Shown here in pieces: positions 1 through 9,424 of a stretch of DNA of 49,465 nt. The notes beneath the pieces are model-generated. The model was not told the DNA's origin. It searched no databases and saw only the letters and a program-made list of their open reading frames with translations. The DNA lies in the NCBI GenBank assembly GCA_947459635.1, contig CANHEA010000011.1, positions 1 through 49,465 of the forward strand, given 5' to 3'. A program made the translations under genes and the position numbers. Source of the stretch: Flavobacteriaceae bacterium. GTDB taxonomy: Bacteria; Bacteroidota; Bacteroidia; Flavobacteriales; Flavobacteriaceae. How positions within the stretch are numbered: the stretch's first letter is position 1; every line of letters starts with the position of its first letter.

Positions 1-1
1 A

Positions 2-505
2 TTCGTTGAACCGCTGATTACAAAATCAAAAGAAGATACTACTCACAACCGTCGTATCTGTTTTTCATACTTGCGTAGTAAATATGCGGTAACTGACTTG
101 TTCAGAGACGTAGCTGCTAAAGTTGGAGATCGTCCAGGTGGTTATACTCGTATCATCAAAGTTGGAAATCGTCTTGGAGATAACGCCGATATGGCCATGA
201 TCGAATTGGTAGATTTCAACGAACTATACAACGGAGGTAAAAAAGAAGAGAAAAAAGCGAAAAGCCGTCGTGGTGGAAAAGCTAAAGGTGCTACAACTGC
301 TCCTGCTGCTCCAAAAGCCGCTCCGGTTGCTGAAGCTCCAGAAGCAAAAATCGAAGAAGCTCCAGTGGCTGAAGCACAAGTTGAGGAAACTCCAGTTGCA
401 GCAGTTGAAGAAGCGCCAATCGAAGAAACTCCAGAAGTTACACCAGAAGCTGAAGCTCCAGAAGCACCTGCCGCTGAGGATAACACCGAAGAGAAAGCTG
501 AATAA
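2..505 (+). CDS. rplQ: 50S ribosomal protein L17 (5' end missing)
   Basis: Large-subunit ribosomal protein L17, entering the window already in frame: translation from base 2 begins [18 protein letters not shown], which is internal L17 sequence, so the start lies outside. The fold continues through [17 protein letters not shown] and ends near [14 protein letters not shown], both recognisable L17 blocks. After a short Lys/Arg-rich linker the protein carries a tail of roughly 70 residues rich in Ala, Glu and Pro, which is strongly acidic and of low complexity. Bacterial L17 without such a tail is about 120-130 residues, so the tail is an extension; I believe such tails are usual in Flavobacteriia. 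It is probably the last gene of the alpha ribosomal operon, because a hairpin terminator follows directly. Confidence 0.95.
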   Translation, partial: FVEPLITKSKEDTTHNRRICFSYLRSKYAVTDLFRDVAAKVGDRPGGYTRIIKVGNRLGDNADMAMIELVDFNELYNGGKKEEKKAKSRRGGKAKGATTAPAAPKAAPVAEAPEAKIEEAPVAEAQVEETPVAAVEEAPIEETPEVTPEAEAPEAPAAEDNTEEKAE

Positions 506-531
506 TGGAATACATCATTCAATACAAATCA

Positions 532-564
532 AGGATAAACTTTTAAAGTTTGTCCTTTTTTTTT
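532..564 (+). terminator. Rho-independent terminator after rplQ
   Basis: The arms aggataaac (532-540) and gtttgtcct (548-556) pair over nine positions with one T-G wobble around a 7-base loop, followed by a run of eight T. It lies 26 bases after the rplQ stop. Confidence 0.8.
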
Positions 565-575
565 GCCTTTTTTTT

Positions 576-680
576 CGGAGCCGGGAACCTGCTCTACGCT
601 ACTATCTTTTGTGCCACACGAGCGTAGCGAACTGACGAAGTAAACGACGGCACAAAAGGATAACCGCTCCGATCAGGGCT
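576..680. repeat. Intergenic palindromic repeat, copy A
   Basis: A nested imperfect palindrome between rplQ and carA. Outer arms are CGGAGC (576-581) and GCTCCG (666-671). Inner arms are TATCTTTTGTGCC (603-614) and its near reverse complement GGCACAAAAGGATA (649-662). A further TACGCT/AGCGTA pair sits inside, and the element ends with ATCAGGGCTA. The same core (ATCTTTTGTG, CACAAAAGGAT, ATCAGGGCTA) recurs at 14843-14922. I see no open reading frame in it. It resembles dispersed repeats found between genes in flavobacterial genomes. Confidence 0.7.
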
Positions 681-712
681 ATGGCATTTCGTAGTTTTCA
701 AAATCTGTTCAT

Positions 713-758
713 AACCTTTGCGAACTTTGCGTCAAAACCTTTGCGGACTTTGCGGTAA
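713..758. repeat. Tandem 23-bp CTTTGCG repeat upstream of carA
   Basis: Two consecutive 23-base units, 713-735 and 736-758, differ at only a few positions. Each contains CCTTTGCG followed by ACTTTGCG. The second unit supplies TTTG at 740-743, placed as a -33 element for the carA promoter. A related CTTTGCGTCTT motif occurs at 13657-13710. Confidence 0.75.
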
Positions 759-772
759 AAAAAATAAATTTG
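740..772 (+). promoter_or_regulatory. carA promoter (Bacteroidota type)
   Basis: The -7 element TAAATTTG is at 765-772, matching the consensus TAnnTTTG. A TTTG at 740-743, 21 bases upstream, fits the -33 element. The carA ATG is 17 bases after the -7 element. Confidence 0.65.
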
Positions 773-789
773 CACAACAACTAACTACA

Positions 790-1899
790 ATGAACTACAC
801 AACACGACAACCCGCCATTCTTTTACTCAGCGATGGCACCATTTTTCACGGTAAATCCATCGGGATTTCCGGCACCACTTTCGGCGAAGTTTGCTTCAAC
901 ACTGGAATGACTGGTTATCAAGAAATTTTTACCGATCCTTCGTACTTTGGACAAATCATGGTGACTACGAATCCACACATCGGAAACTATGGCGTAAATG
1001 ACAAAGAAGTAGAATCAGATTCGATCAAAATTGCTGGCTTGGTCTGTAAAAATTTTAGTTTCAATTATTCCCGAGAAGACGCATCGCAAAGCCTCGAAGA
1101 CTATTTCAAAAATCAAAACTTAATCTGCATCTCCGATGTCGATACACGGGCGCTGGTAAGTTACATTCGTGACAACGGTGCCATGAACGCTGTAATCTGC
1201 ACTGACGGTACTGCAGTAGACGTTCTTAAAGCGCAATTGGCAAAAGTACCCGACATGAAAGGTTTGGAACTGGCCTCTAAAGTGTCGACCAAAGAACCGT
1301 ATTTCTTCGGTGAAGAAAGTGCAAAGTACAAAATCTCCGCCCTCGATTTAGGGATCAAAACCAACATCTTGCGTAACCTCGCCCAACGCGATTGCTATAT
1401 TAAAGTTTTTCCATACAATGCAACCTTCAAGGATTTAGCCGAGTTCAATCCAGATGGTTATTTTCTTTCCAATGGTCCCGGTGATCCTGATCCACTATTT
1501 GGAGCCATTCAAGTGGCGAAAGATATACTAGAAAATAACAAACCACTTTTCGGAATTTGTCTCGGACATCAAGTTATTGCTTTAGCAAATGGTGTTTCCA
1601 CCTACAAAATGTTCAACGGACACCGCGGAATTAATCATCCAGTAGTGAATCTCATTTCTGGAAAAGGTGAAATCACGTCCCAAAATCACGGATTTGCAGT
1701 CAATAAAGAAGCACTCGAAAACCACCCAGATCTCGAAATTACACATATCCATCTCAACGATCAAACCGTTGCTGGAATGCGCATGAAATCCAAAAATTGT
1801 TTCTCAGTGCAATACCATCCCGAAGCCAGTCCAGGACCACACGATTCCTCTTATTTGTTCGACCAATTTATCGAAAACATAGAAGCCCAAAAGAACTAA
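790..1899 (+). CDS. carA: Carbamoyl-phosphate synthase small subunit
   Basis: Glutamine amidotransferase subunit of carbamoyl-phosphate synthase. It hydrolyses glutamine and passes ammonia to CarB for pyrimidine and arginine synthesis. The N-terminal small-chain domain covers roughly residues 8-140 (LLLSDGTIFHGKSIG; FNTGMTGYQEIFTDPSY). The C-terminal class I amidotransferase domain has nucleophile Cys257 in FGICLGHQ and the pair His343/Glu345 in QYHPEA. Length is 369 residues, normal for the family. I chose ATG 790 rather than the upstream in-frame codon at 718, because the -7 element lies between them and homology starts after 790. carB is not in the window, so the two subunits are unlinked here. 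Confidence 0.95.
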   Translation: MNYTTRQPAILLLSDGTIFHGKSIGISGTTFGEVCFNTGMTGYQEIFTDPSYFGQIMVTTNPHIGNYGVNDKEVESDSIKIAGLVCKNFSFNYSREDASQSLEDYFKNQNLICISDVDTRALVSYIRDNGAMNAVICTDGTAVDVLKAQLAKVPDMKGLELASKVSTKEPYFFGEESAKYKISALDLGIKTNILRNLAQRDCYIKVFPYNATFKDLAEFNPDGYFLSNGPGDPDPLFGAIQVAKDILENNKPLFGICLGHQVIALANGVSTYKMFNGHRGINHPVVNLISGKGEITSQNHGFAVNKEALENHPDLEITHIHLNDQTVAGMRMKSKNCFSVQYHPEASPGPHDSSYLFDQFIENIEAQKN

Positions 1900-1954
1900 A
1901 TCGTTATCGTTGATAACATTCTTTGCTAAAAAAAAATCATGATTCAAGATTAAA

Positions 1955-1962
1955 TATATTTG
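1955..1962 (+). promoter_or_regulatory. -7 element for eno
   Basis: TATATTTG matches TAnnTTTG, 64 bases before the eno ATG. I found no well-spaced -33 TTG. Confidence 0.5.
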
Positions 1963-2023
1963 TAATAAAGTCTTAATATCAAGAAGTCTTACAGTCTAAA
2001 AATCTAATAATCCAAAAATCTAA

Positions 2024-3313
<1,290 letters not shown>

Positions 3314-3335
3314 AATTTTTGTTTTTTTTAGAATC

Positions 3336-3367
3336 AAACCTGATTAGGAAACTAGTCAGGTTTTTTT
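3336..3367 (+). terminator. Rho-independent terminator after eno
   Basis: A 12-base-pair stem (aaacctgattag, 3336-3347; ctagtcaggttt, 3352-3363, one G-T wobble) closes a GAAA loop and runs into a T tract at 3361-3367. It lies about 20 bases after the eno stop. Confidence 0.9.
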
Positions 3368-3514
3368 ATACGTCTAACTGTAAAAGAAATAATCTTAAAA
3401 GGCATGAAAAGTTGTTTGTTTTATAAAAGCTGACGATTATCATATTTCTATAGAGAGTGGCTTCATACCTTTAAGCTAGTTAATTTACTGTATAACGTGC
3501 TAACAATTAAGGTT

Positions 3515-4390
3515 ATGAAAAAAAGATTCTCTCCTGACAAAAGATACCATACCATTAGTTTCGTACTGCTTTGTATGCTTGGATTTTTTTCTTTTTCCGC
3601 TTCATTTGGGCAGTCAGTCATGTTTGATTTTAACAACGCCACAGATCATGCGCCTTTTCCAATTGATATTAATAATGGCGGTATTTCAGCGCACTTTTCA
3701 GCGACTGGCGAAGGTTTCTCAATCCAGCAGGCTAACGTAATGGGTTTAACACCTGCGGGATTTGATGGACTCATCATTTATCCAAGTAGCGTGTTTGCCG
3801 CGGATCTTTTAATCAGTTTTAATCAAAGTCTTAGCGATTTTTCAATCATGTATTCACCACAAGAATTAGGTTTTGATGATTCAGCAACGATGCGAGTAAC
3901 AACATTTATGAATGAAACTTTAGTAGGTTCTAATACTGCCGTTGTTCCTAATCCAGGAACTTGGCCGACAGGTATTTTGGCTTGTAGCTTTCCTTCTGGA
4001 TTTAATAAGGTAGTTGTCCATTATGATAGTCATCCTCCTACTTGTCAGGATTATGGGGTCATTTTTATGGCTGACAATATGCAAGTCACGCCATCTAATC
4101 TAGCGGTTTCAAACAGTGAATCCCATTATGGCAGTTGCATTCTCAACCCCAATCCCGTTACTGAATCAACTACCTTATCGTTTTCGCTATTGAAATCGGA
4201 AAACATAAATATAGCTTTATATGATATTCGTGGTCAAGCTATTGCAACATTGTTTAATAACAATCTCAGCATAGGGTTTCACGAGTTGATTCTTAATCTT
4301 AACATTTTGCCGATTGAAAGTGGCATCTATTTTTTGAAATTAAGAGGCGAGAATGCTACACGTACTTTCAAATTGCTATTAATCAAGTAA
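3515..4390 (+). CDS. Secreted protein with type IX secretion sorting domain
   Basis: A 291-residue exported protein of unknown function. A basic start (MKKRFSPDKR) is followed by a hydrophobic signal segment ending near SASFGQS, fitting signal peptidase I cleavage. The middle region resembles a secreted beta-rich domain but I do not recognise a family. The last ~80 residues form a type A T9SS sorting domain: NPNPVTESTTLSFSL, then NINIALYDIRGQAI, then SGIYFLKLRGENATRTFKLLL. This predicts export through the type IX system. ATG 3515 is chosen because the earlier in-frame codon at 3497 would put extra residues before the signal peptide. It stands alone between eno and gltA. Confidence 0.8.
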   Translation: MKKRFSPDKRYHTISFVLLCMLGFFSFSASFGQSVMFDFNNATDHAPFPIDINNGGISAHFSATGEGFSIQQANVMGLTPAGFDGLIIYPSSVFAADLLISFNQSLSDFSIMYSPQELGFDDSATMRVTTFMNETLVGSNTAVVPNPGTWPTGILACSFPSGFNKVVVHYDSHPPTCQDYGVIFMADNMQVTPSNLAVSNSESHYGSCILNPNPVTESTTLSFSLLKSENINIALYDIRGQAIATLFNNNLSIGFHELILNLNILPIESGIYFLKLRGENATRTFKLLLIK

Positions 4391-4617
4391 TGTGATGGAT
4401 TTCAAATTTTTGTTTTGTTCAAATATAATTTTTTCGATTGCTTATTAGCAAATACTGTTACTAGAATACCTTGTATCATAATTGAAATTGTATAAGAGCA
4501 TGATGAAATGACCACCCAAATAATCTGTAGTATAATTGTTTAAATAGCGATTTGTTATTTATATAATTATTAACAATTTCCTTGCAAAATTCATTTTTTA
4601 ATTCACTTCGATTTCCC

Positions 4618-4625
4618 TAGTTTTG
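4618..4625 (+). promoter_or_regulatory. -7 element for gltA
   Basis: TAGTTTTG matches TAnnTTTG, 39 bases before the ATG at 4665. No suitably spaced -33 TTG was seen. The rest of the 274-base gap from 4391 shows no gene. Confidence 0.5.
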
Positions 4626-4664
4626 TTAAATTATTATTTCAAAGAAAAAATTCCCTTTTATATT

Positions 4665-5948
4665 ATGTCAAAGACAGCCATTTTAGAACTAGACGGAAAG
4701 AAGTATGAGTTTCCAGTAATCGTCGGAAGTGAGAACGAAGTAGGTATTGATATCAATAAGTTACGTGATTTATCGGGCGCCATTACAATGGATCCAGGAT
4801 ATAAAAACTCAGGTTCTTGTACAAGCGAAATTACTTTTCTTGATGGTGAAGAAGGAATTCTCCGTTACAGGGGTTATGCTATTGAAGACTTGGCGGATAA
4901 AGCAGATTTTCTAGAAGTGGCTTATTTAGTGATATTTGGTGAACTGCCTACTAAAGAACAACTGGCGCAATTTGAAACCGATATTCGCAAATATACCTTG
5001 GTCAATGAGGAAATGAAAAACATCATTGATGGATTTCCAAAAACCGCGCATCCAATGGGTGTTTTATCTTCTTTGACAAGTGCGTTAACCGCTTTCAACC
5101 CGAAAGTGGTGAATGTTGATAATGAGAAAGAAATGTACGAAGCGGTTTGTAAAACCATGGGTAAATTCTTAGTGATTGCTACTTGGACGTACAGAAAGAT
5201 GATGGGGTATCCTTTGAATTATTACGACAATACAAAAGGGTATGTAGAAAACTTCATGCATTTGATGTTTGAGTTGCCAACCGGACCTTACAGTGCTAAT
5301 AAAACAGTCATCGATGCCTTAGATAAATTGTTTATTTTACACGCAGATCACGAGCAAAACTGTTCGACTTCTACCGTAAGAATTGTAGGTTCTTCACATG
5401 CAGGTTTGTTTGCTTCTATCTCAGCTGGAGTTTCCGCACTTTGGGGACCATTGCACGGAGGAGCGAATCAAGCAGTGTTAGAAATGTTGGAAGAAATCCA
5501 CAAAAATGGTGGCGATGCCGACAAATATATGGCAAAGGCCAAAGACAAAGAAGATCCATTCCGATTGATGGGATTCGGACATAGAGTGTATAAAAACTTC
5601 GACCCAAGAGCACGTATTATCAAAAAAGCCGCTGATGAAGTATTGAATACTTTAGGAGTAGATGATCCGATTTTGGATATTGCTAAAAAATTAGAAGCTG
5701 CCGCTTTAGTAGATGAGTATTTTGTCTCTCGTAAATTATATCCAAACGTCGATTTCTATTCTGGAATCATTTACAGAGCGCTCGGAATTCCGACGGATAT
5801 GTTTACTGTGATGTTTGCCATTGGTCGCTTGCCAGGTTGGATCGCGCAGTGGAAAGAAATGCGCATCAACAAAGAGCCAATAGGAAGACCACGTCAAATA
5901 TACGTGGGTCATCCGTTAAGAGATTTTAAACCCATGGATAAAAGATAG
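4665..5948 (+). CDS. gltA: Citrate synthase
   Basis: Type II citrate synthase, which condenses oxaloacetate and acetyl-CoA at the entry of the TCA cycle. The 427-residue protein has the Gram-negative type N-terminal beta domain (KTAILELDGKKYEFPVI) and the conserved active-site segments HADHEQNCSTSTVR, GPLHGGANQAV and GFGHRVYKNFDPRA, with the catalytic His and Asp residues in FYSGIIYRALGIP and neighbours. I start at ATG 4665: it begins with the conserved MSKTAILELDGK and lies downstream of the -7 element at 4618. An upstream in-frame TTG at 4623 overlaps that promoter. It is monocistronic, ending at a terminator. Confidence 0.96.
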   Translation: MSKTAILELDGKKYEFPVIVGSENEVGIDINKLRDLSGAITMDPGYKNSGSCTSEITFLDGEEGILRYRGYAIEDLADKADFLEVAYLVIFGELPTKEQLAQFETDIRKYTLVNEEMKNIIDGFPKTAHPMGVLSSLTSALTAFNPKVVNVDNEKEMYEAVCKTMGKFLVIATWTYRKMMGYPLNYYDNTKGYVENFMHLMFELPTGPYSANKTVIDALDKLFILHADHEQNCSTSTVRIVGSSHAGLFASISAGVSALWGPLHGGANQAVLEMLEEIHKNGGDADKYMAKAKDKEDPFRLMGFGHRVYKNFDPRARIIKKAADEVLNTLGVDDPILDIAKKLEAAALVDEYFVSRKLYPNVDFYSGIIYRALGIPTDMFTVMFAIGRLPGWIAQWKEMRINKEPIGRPRQIYVGHPLRDFKPMDKR

Positions 5949-5969
5949 ATTTTTTACGTTATAATTTGA

Positions 5970-5998
5970 AAGCCACGCTGAGAAGAGTGGCTTTTTTA
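5970..5998 (+). terminator. Rho-independent terminator after gltA
   Basis: Perfect 8-base-pair stem AAAGCCAC (5970-5977) with GTGGCTTT (5988-5995), 10-base loop and a T tract to 5998, 21 bases after the gltA stop. Confidence 0.88.
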
Positions 5999-6045
5999 TT
6001 TTATACAGATTAGTAGGAGTAATTATGAAAATTCGATAATTAACT

Positions 6046-6053
6046 TATATTTG
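6046..6053 (+). promoter_or_regulatory. -7 element for first MBOAT module
   Basis: TATATTTG matches TAnnTTTG, 35 bases before the start at 6089. Confidence 0.5.
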
Positions 6054-6088
6054 TAAACAGTGCCTTAGCTATAAATATCTGACATGTA

Positions 6089-7525
6089 ATGCTTTTTAAT
6101 TCTCTAAATTTCGCGCTTTTTCTTCCTCTCGTTTTTGTATTGTACTGGTTTGTAGCGAATAAGAATTTGAAAACTCAAAATTTACTTTTACTTGTTTCAA
6201 GCTATTTTTTTTACGCTTTTTGGGACTGGAGATTCTTATTCTTATTGGTTTTTTCAACTTTGCTAGATTATTTCACGGGGTTGAAAATGTCGCAAACCGA
6301 AAATCAAACTACTAAAAAGACATGGTTTTGGATTAGCATATTTGTAAACTTAGGATTTTTAGGGGTTTTTAAATATTATAATTTTTTTGCAGCATCTTTT
6401 GCAACAGCAATTTCAAATTTTGGTTTGCAGGTCAATCCGTGGACGCTCAAAGTGATATTGCCTGTTGGGATTTCGTTCTATACTTTTCATGGATTATCTT
6501 ATGTTATAGACATCTATAAAGGCCGAATAAAGGCGGAGAAGAACTTCATTGATTACTCCGTATTCGTTAGTTTTTTCCCGCTTCTAGTTGCTGGTCCAAT
6601 TGAAAGAGCAACCCATCTTTTGCCTCAAATAAAGAAGAAAAGAGTTTTTAATTCCGATAAAGCAATTGATGGGATTTACCAAATCATTTGGGGCTTGTTT
6701 AAGAAAATCGTTATTGCAGATAGTTGTGCCCAATATGCAAATGAAATATTTGCCAACTACGAGAGCATGAATTCAATCTCACTATTTCTAGGTGCATTCT
6801 ATTTTTCTTTTCAAATTTACGGTGATTTTTCAGGCTATTCCGATATTGCACTGGGAACGGCAAAACTTTTCGGAATAGATTTGCTTAGGAATTTTAACTT
6901 CCCTTATTTTTCGAGAGACATCGCCGAATTTTGGAGGCGTTGGCACATTTCACTGTCTTCGTGGTTCCGAGATTATTTATACATTCCTTTAGGCGGAAGT
7001 CAAGGTGGAAAATTGACAAAGATTCGAAATACATTTTTGATTTTTATAGTGAGCGGATTTTGGCATGGAGCAAATTGGACCTTCATCATTTGGGGCGCGC
7101 TCAATGCCCTATATTTTTTACCCCTTTTGCTAACCAATACCAACAGAAATAATATAGAAATTGTCGCAAAAGGAAAACAATTTCCAAGTCTAAAAGAAGT
7201 ATTTTCAATGACTTCTACTTTCTTTTTAGTTTTAATTAGTTGGATATTTTTTAGAGCGGATTCAATAACAATCGCATTGCAGTATCTGAAGAATTTATTC
7301 CGATTTAATTTCAAAAATGGATTGGAATATTTAGGTATTGAGCGGTATTCTGCAGAGTTGGTTTTACTCATCATTTTCTTTTTGTGCTTGGAATGGATTT
7401 CAAGAGAGAAAGAACATCCTTTTTTTGGAAAATGGATCTATGCGAAATTGACAGTTATTCTGCTTAGCATTATCACTTTAGGGGTTTATTCGAATATCAC
7501 AGATTTTATTTATTTTCAATTTTAA
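6089..7525 (+). CDS. MBOAT family O-acyltransferase (AlgI/DltB-like), copy 1
   Basis: Polytopic inner-membrane acyltransferase of 478 residues. The family transfers acyl groups, usually acetyl, across the membrane toward extracytoplasmic glycans, as AlgI and DltB do. Hydrophobic segments alternate along its length. The signature blocks are present: YVIDIYKGRIKAEKNF, LLVAGPIERATHLLPQI, GDFSGYSDIALG, RDIAEFWRRWHISLSSWFRD, and SGFWHGANWTFIIWG, which carries the invariant MBOAT His. It ends DFIYFQF, an ending shared with two paralogues at 9425-10882 and 42154-43614. An SGNH-like gene follows 6 bases downstream, as in AlgI/AlgJ or DltB/DltD pairs. The acceptor glycan is unknown. Confidence 0.9.
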   Translation: MLFNSLNFALFLPLVFVLYWFVANKNLKTQNLLLLVSSYFFYAFWDWRFLFLLVFSTLLDYFTGLKMSQTENQTTKKTWFWISIFVNLGFLGVFKYYNFFAASFATAISNFGLQVNPWTLKVILPVGISFYTFHGLSYVIDIYKGRIKAEKNFIDYSVFVSFFPLLVAGPIERATHLLPQIKKKRVFNSDKAIDGIYQIIWGLFKKIVIADSCAQYANEIFANYESMNSISLFLGAFYFSFQIYGDFSGYSDIALGTAKLFGIDLLRNFNFPYFSRDIAEFWRRWHISLSSWFRDYLYIPLGGSQGGKLTKIRNTFLIFIVSGFWHGANWTFIIWGALNALYFLPLLLTNTNRNNIEIVAKGKQFPSLKEVFSMTSTFFLVLISWIFFRADSITIALQYLKNLFRFNFKNGLEYLGIERYSAELVLLIIFFLCLEWISREKEHPFFGKWIYAKLTVILLSIITLGVYSNITDFIYFQF

Positions 7526-7531
7526 GATCAC

Positions 7532-8419
7532 ATGAAAAAATTTTTACTGCATATTTTTTCGATTCTAGCACTAGTTTTTCTATTGCTATTCTTATGTGAT
7601 ATGCTCTATTCAAAAATATATCGTGACGGCATTCCAAGAAACAAACTGCATTACATTATCAATCTTAAGAAGGAAAGTTTTGACGTAGTGTTTTTAGGCT
7701 CATCAAGAGTTGCGAACCATATCGATACGGATTTGTTCAACAAACTATCCCATAAAAGAACCATCAATTTAGGAGTTGAAGGAGCAAATTTGAATGACAA
7801 TTTGCTACAGCTAAGGTTGTTGTTGGCGCGCAATCAAGTGAAAACAGTTTTGCTACAAATTGATTCTAATCTTGAAACAACAGAATCTTCCAATATCTCA
7901 ACTGCGGAAGCCATGCCTTTTATCAACAATCCAATTGTCATGGCGCATACAAAAAAATACAATCCTAATTTTGAGGGTTTATGCTATATTCCTTTTTATC
8001 GCTATGCAGTAAATGATGCTAAAATTGGTTTTCGAGAATTGTTTTTTTCTTTCTTAAATAAGAAACCAGGAATTGATCCTAGTGTCGGTTATACGCCAAA
8101 ATTTGGCAACGCGATACCGGATACACCGCTGGCAATTATGGGCGAAAAAACAGTACTTCATGGGAATTCTGTTTTGAATGAAATTAGATTATTATGCAAA
8201 CAGAAAAACACCAAATTGGTACTGTTCATAACGCCGTTTTGTAGTAAAATCAACCCAGATCCGTACATTCAAAAAATGAAAAAATTGGCGCCTGACTTGA
8301 TTGATTTGACCAAAGGGTATCCCGATGCTATGTTCTTTAATTGTGGACATTTGAATGACGAGGGTGCCAAGAAGTTGACTAGAGAATTGTTCGAATCAAC
8401 TAGAAATCAATTGGAATAG
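7532..8419 (+). CDS. SGNH/GDSL-like membrane-anchored partner of MBOAT, copy 1
   Basis: A 295-residue protein with one N-terminal hydrophobic helix (about residues 4-26), predicting a membrane-anchored extracytoplasmic domain. It has a block I-like motif, VVFLGSSRVANHIDTDLF, with the possible nucleophile Ser in GSSR. Near the C-terminus FNCGHLNDEGAKKL resembles the His block of SGNH hydrolases. In AlgJ/AlgX and DltD such proteins receive the acyl group from the MBOAT partner and pass it to the polymer. The gap to the MBOAT gene is only 6 bases, so the two are almost certainly cotranscribed. Exact substrate and whether it is a transferase or an esterase cannot be told. Confidence 0.75.
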   Translation: MKKFLLHIFSILALVFLLLFLCDMLYSKIYRDGIPRNKLHYIINLKKESFDVVFLGSSRVANHIDTDLFNKLSHKRTINLGVEGANLNDNLLQLRLLLARNQVKTVLLQIDSNLETTESSNISTAEAMPFINNPIVMAHTKKYNPNFEGLCYIPFYRYAVNDAKIGFRELFFSFLNKKPGIDPSVGYTPKFGNAIPDTPLAIMGEKTVLHGNSVLNEIRLLCKQKNTKLVLFITPFCSKINPDPYIQKMKKLAPDLIDLTKGYPDAMFFNCGHLNDEGAKKLTRELFESTRNQLE

Positions 8420-8464
8420 ACGTTCACTGTAAGGCAGTTTAAGATTAGTGCCAAATAAAATGAC

Positions 8465-8491
8465 TTAACTAAAATGGTTTAGCTAATTTTT
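8465..8491. terminator. Hairpin between convergent modules
   Basis: TTAACTAAA (8465-8473) pairs with TTTAGCTAA (8478-8486) with one mismatch around ATGG, followed by five T. It serves the + strand gene best; its right arm includes the stop codon of the opposing gene. Confidence 0.45.
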
Positions 8492-9421
8492 AAAAAAGGC
8501 ATTCAATTGCACATTGTCCTTTAGAAATAAATTCATTTTGCTCACTCCAGACTTGTTTAAATGGGTGGGGCTGTAAAAAAGATTGATATCGTCTTTAAAA
8601 TTTTCGCCACTCAAATCAAGAAACGGGATGTTCAATTTTTCACAAATGAGTTGGGTACGCTCGAAGGTTGTTTTTTCATAGATGACTTTATAAACTGGAG
8701 TTTGAACGCACATTAATTTACAATTGTTTTGGACACATATTTTGTTTAAATCACTTAATGCCTTGGTTACAGCGTTTATCTTATTGCTATTAAAGTAATA
8801 TTTTTTTTGATCCGTTGTAATGGGATTATGCAACGTATCCCACTTTCTATCCACTAAATGACTTACTGACGGGTCGTATTTTTTCGAGCCAATACTTCTC
8901 ACACAATCATCAAGCAACTTATACCTAAAAAGCGAGTATAAAGGAATGTATTTTTCGGCTGCACTATATTTAAAATAAGTAACAAAAGGAGTGTTTTTCT
9001 GAGTTGGAAAAAATGAATAACGCGCAAAAGCATCCTTATGAATTAGATTTTCATTCGTGGTTTCTGAGTCGCCATTCATTAGAGGATCAAAACTCAGAAT
9101 CACAAATTTTGGAGGCTTATTTCTCGATAGATAATCTCTTAATCTTAAGTTCGCCATTGCCAATTCTGAATGCCCATCTACGCCAATGTTGGCACTTTTT
9201 TGATTGAATGTTGTGTCGAAAAATGAAGTGTCAAATTGTACCCAACATCTTGAACTTCCTAAGAAAACTAAGGTCGCATTTATATTTGAAGTTTGTTCAA
9301 GATTATCAACTTCATTTAGTGATTTCCCACTTATTACTAAACCTAAAATGAACTGAATTAAGAAAGCCAGTCCAACTAGAAATAATGAAAACCGTATGAG
9401 ATATAGGATGAATTTTTTCAT
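8483..9421 (-). CDS. SGNH/GDSL-like membrane-anchored partner of MBOAT, copy 2
   Basis: A 312-residue protein paralogous to the one at 7532-8419 and convergent with it. One N-terminal hydrophobic helix (about residues 5-30) is followed by an extracytoplasmic domain. The block I-like motif is VFLGSSRCWVQFDTSFF and the C-terminal His block is FYSPTHLNKSGVSKM. It follows the MBOAT gene at 9425 with a 3-base gap on the minus strand, so it is likely translated from the same message. Sequence similarity to copy 1 is confined to these motifs and a few blocks, so the partners have diverged far more than their MBOAT proteins. Confidence 0.75.
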   Translation of the reverse strand: MKKFILYLIRFSLFLVGLAFLIQFILGLVISGKSLNEVDNLEQTSNINATLVFLGSSRCWVQFDTSFFDTTFNQKSANIGVDGHSELAMANLRLRDYLSRNKPPKFVILSFDPLMNGDSETTNENLIHKDAFARYSFFPTQKNTPFVTYFKYSAAEKYIPLYSLFRYKLLDDCVRSIGSKKYDPSVSHLVDRKWDTLHNPITTDQKKYYFNSNKINAVTKALSDLNKICVQNNCKLMCVQTPVYKVIYEKTTFERTQLICEKLNIPFLDLSGENFKDDINLFYSPTHLNKSGVSKMNLFLKDNVQLNAFFKN

Positions 9422-9424
9422 TAC

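Noticed and set aside
142..522. Long minus-strand reading frame opposite rplQ
   Set aside because: It is a shadow of the repetitive Ala/Glu-rich tail of L17; its Ser/Ala-rich translation is of low complexity.
718..789. N-terminal extension of carA
   Set aside because: The extension lies in the repeat and promoter region and has no family homology.
1903..1917. Perfect hairpin GTTATC-gtt-GATAAC after carA
   Set aside because: There is no T tract after it, so I did not call a terminator; a 6-base stem of this kind can occur by chance.
3497..3514. Earlier start of the T9SS substrate
   Set aside because: It would place six extra residues before a normal basic signal-peptide start at 3515.
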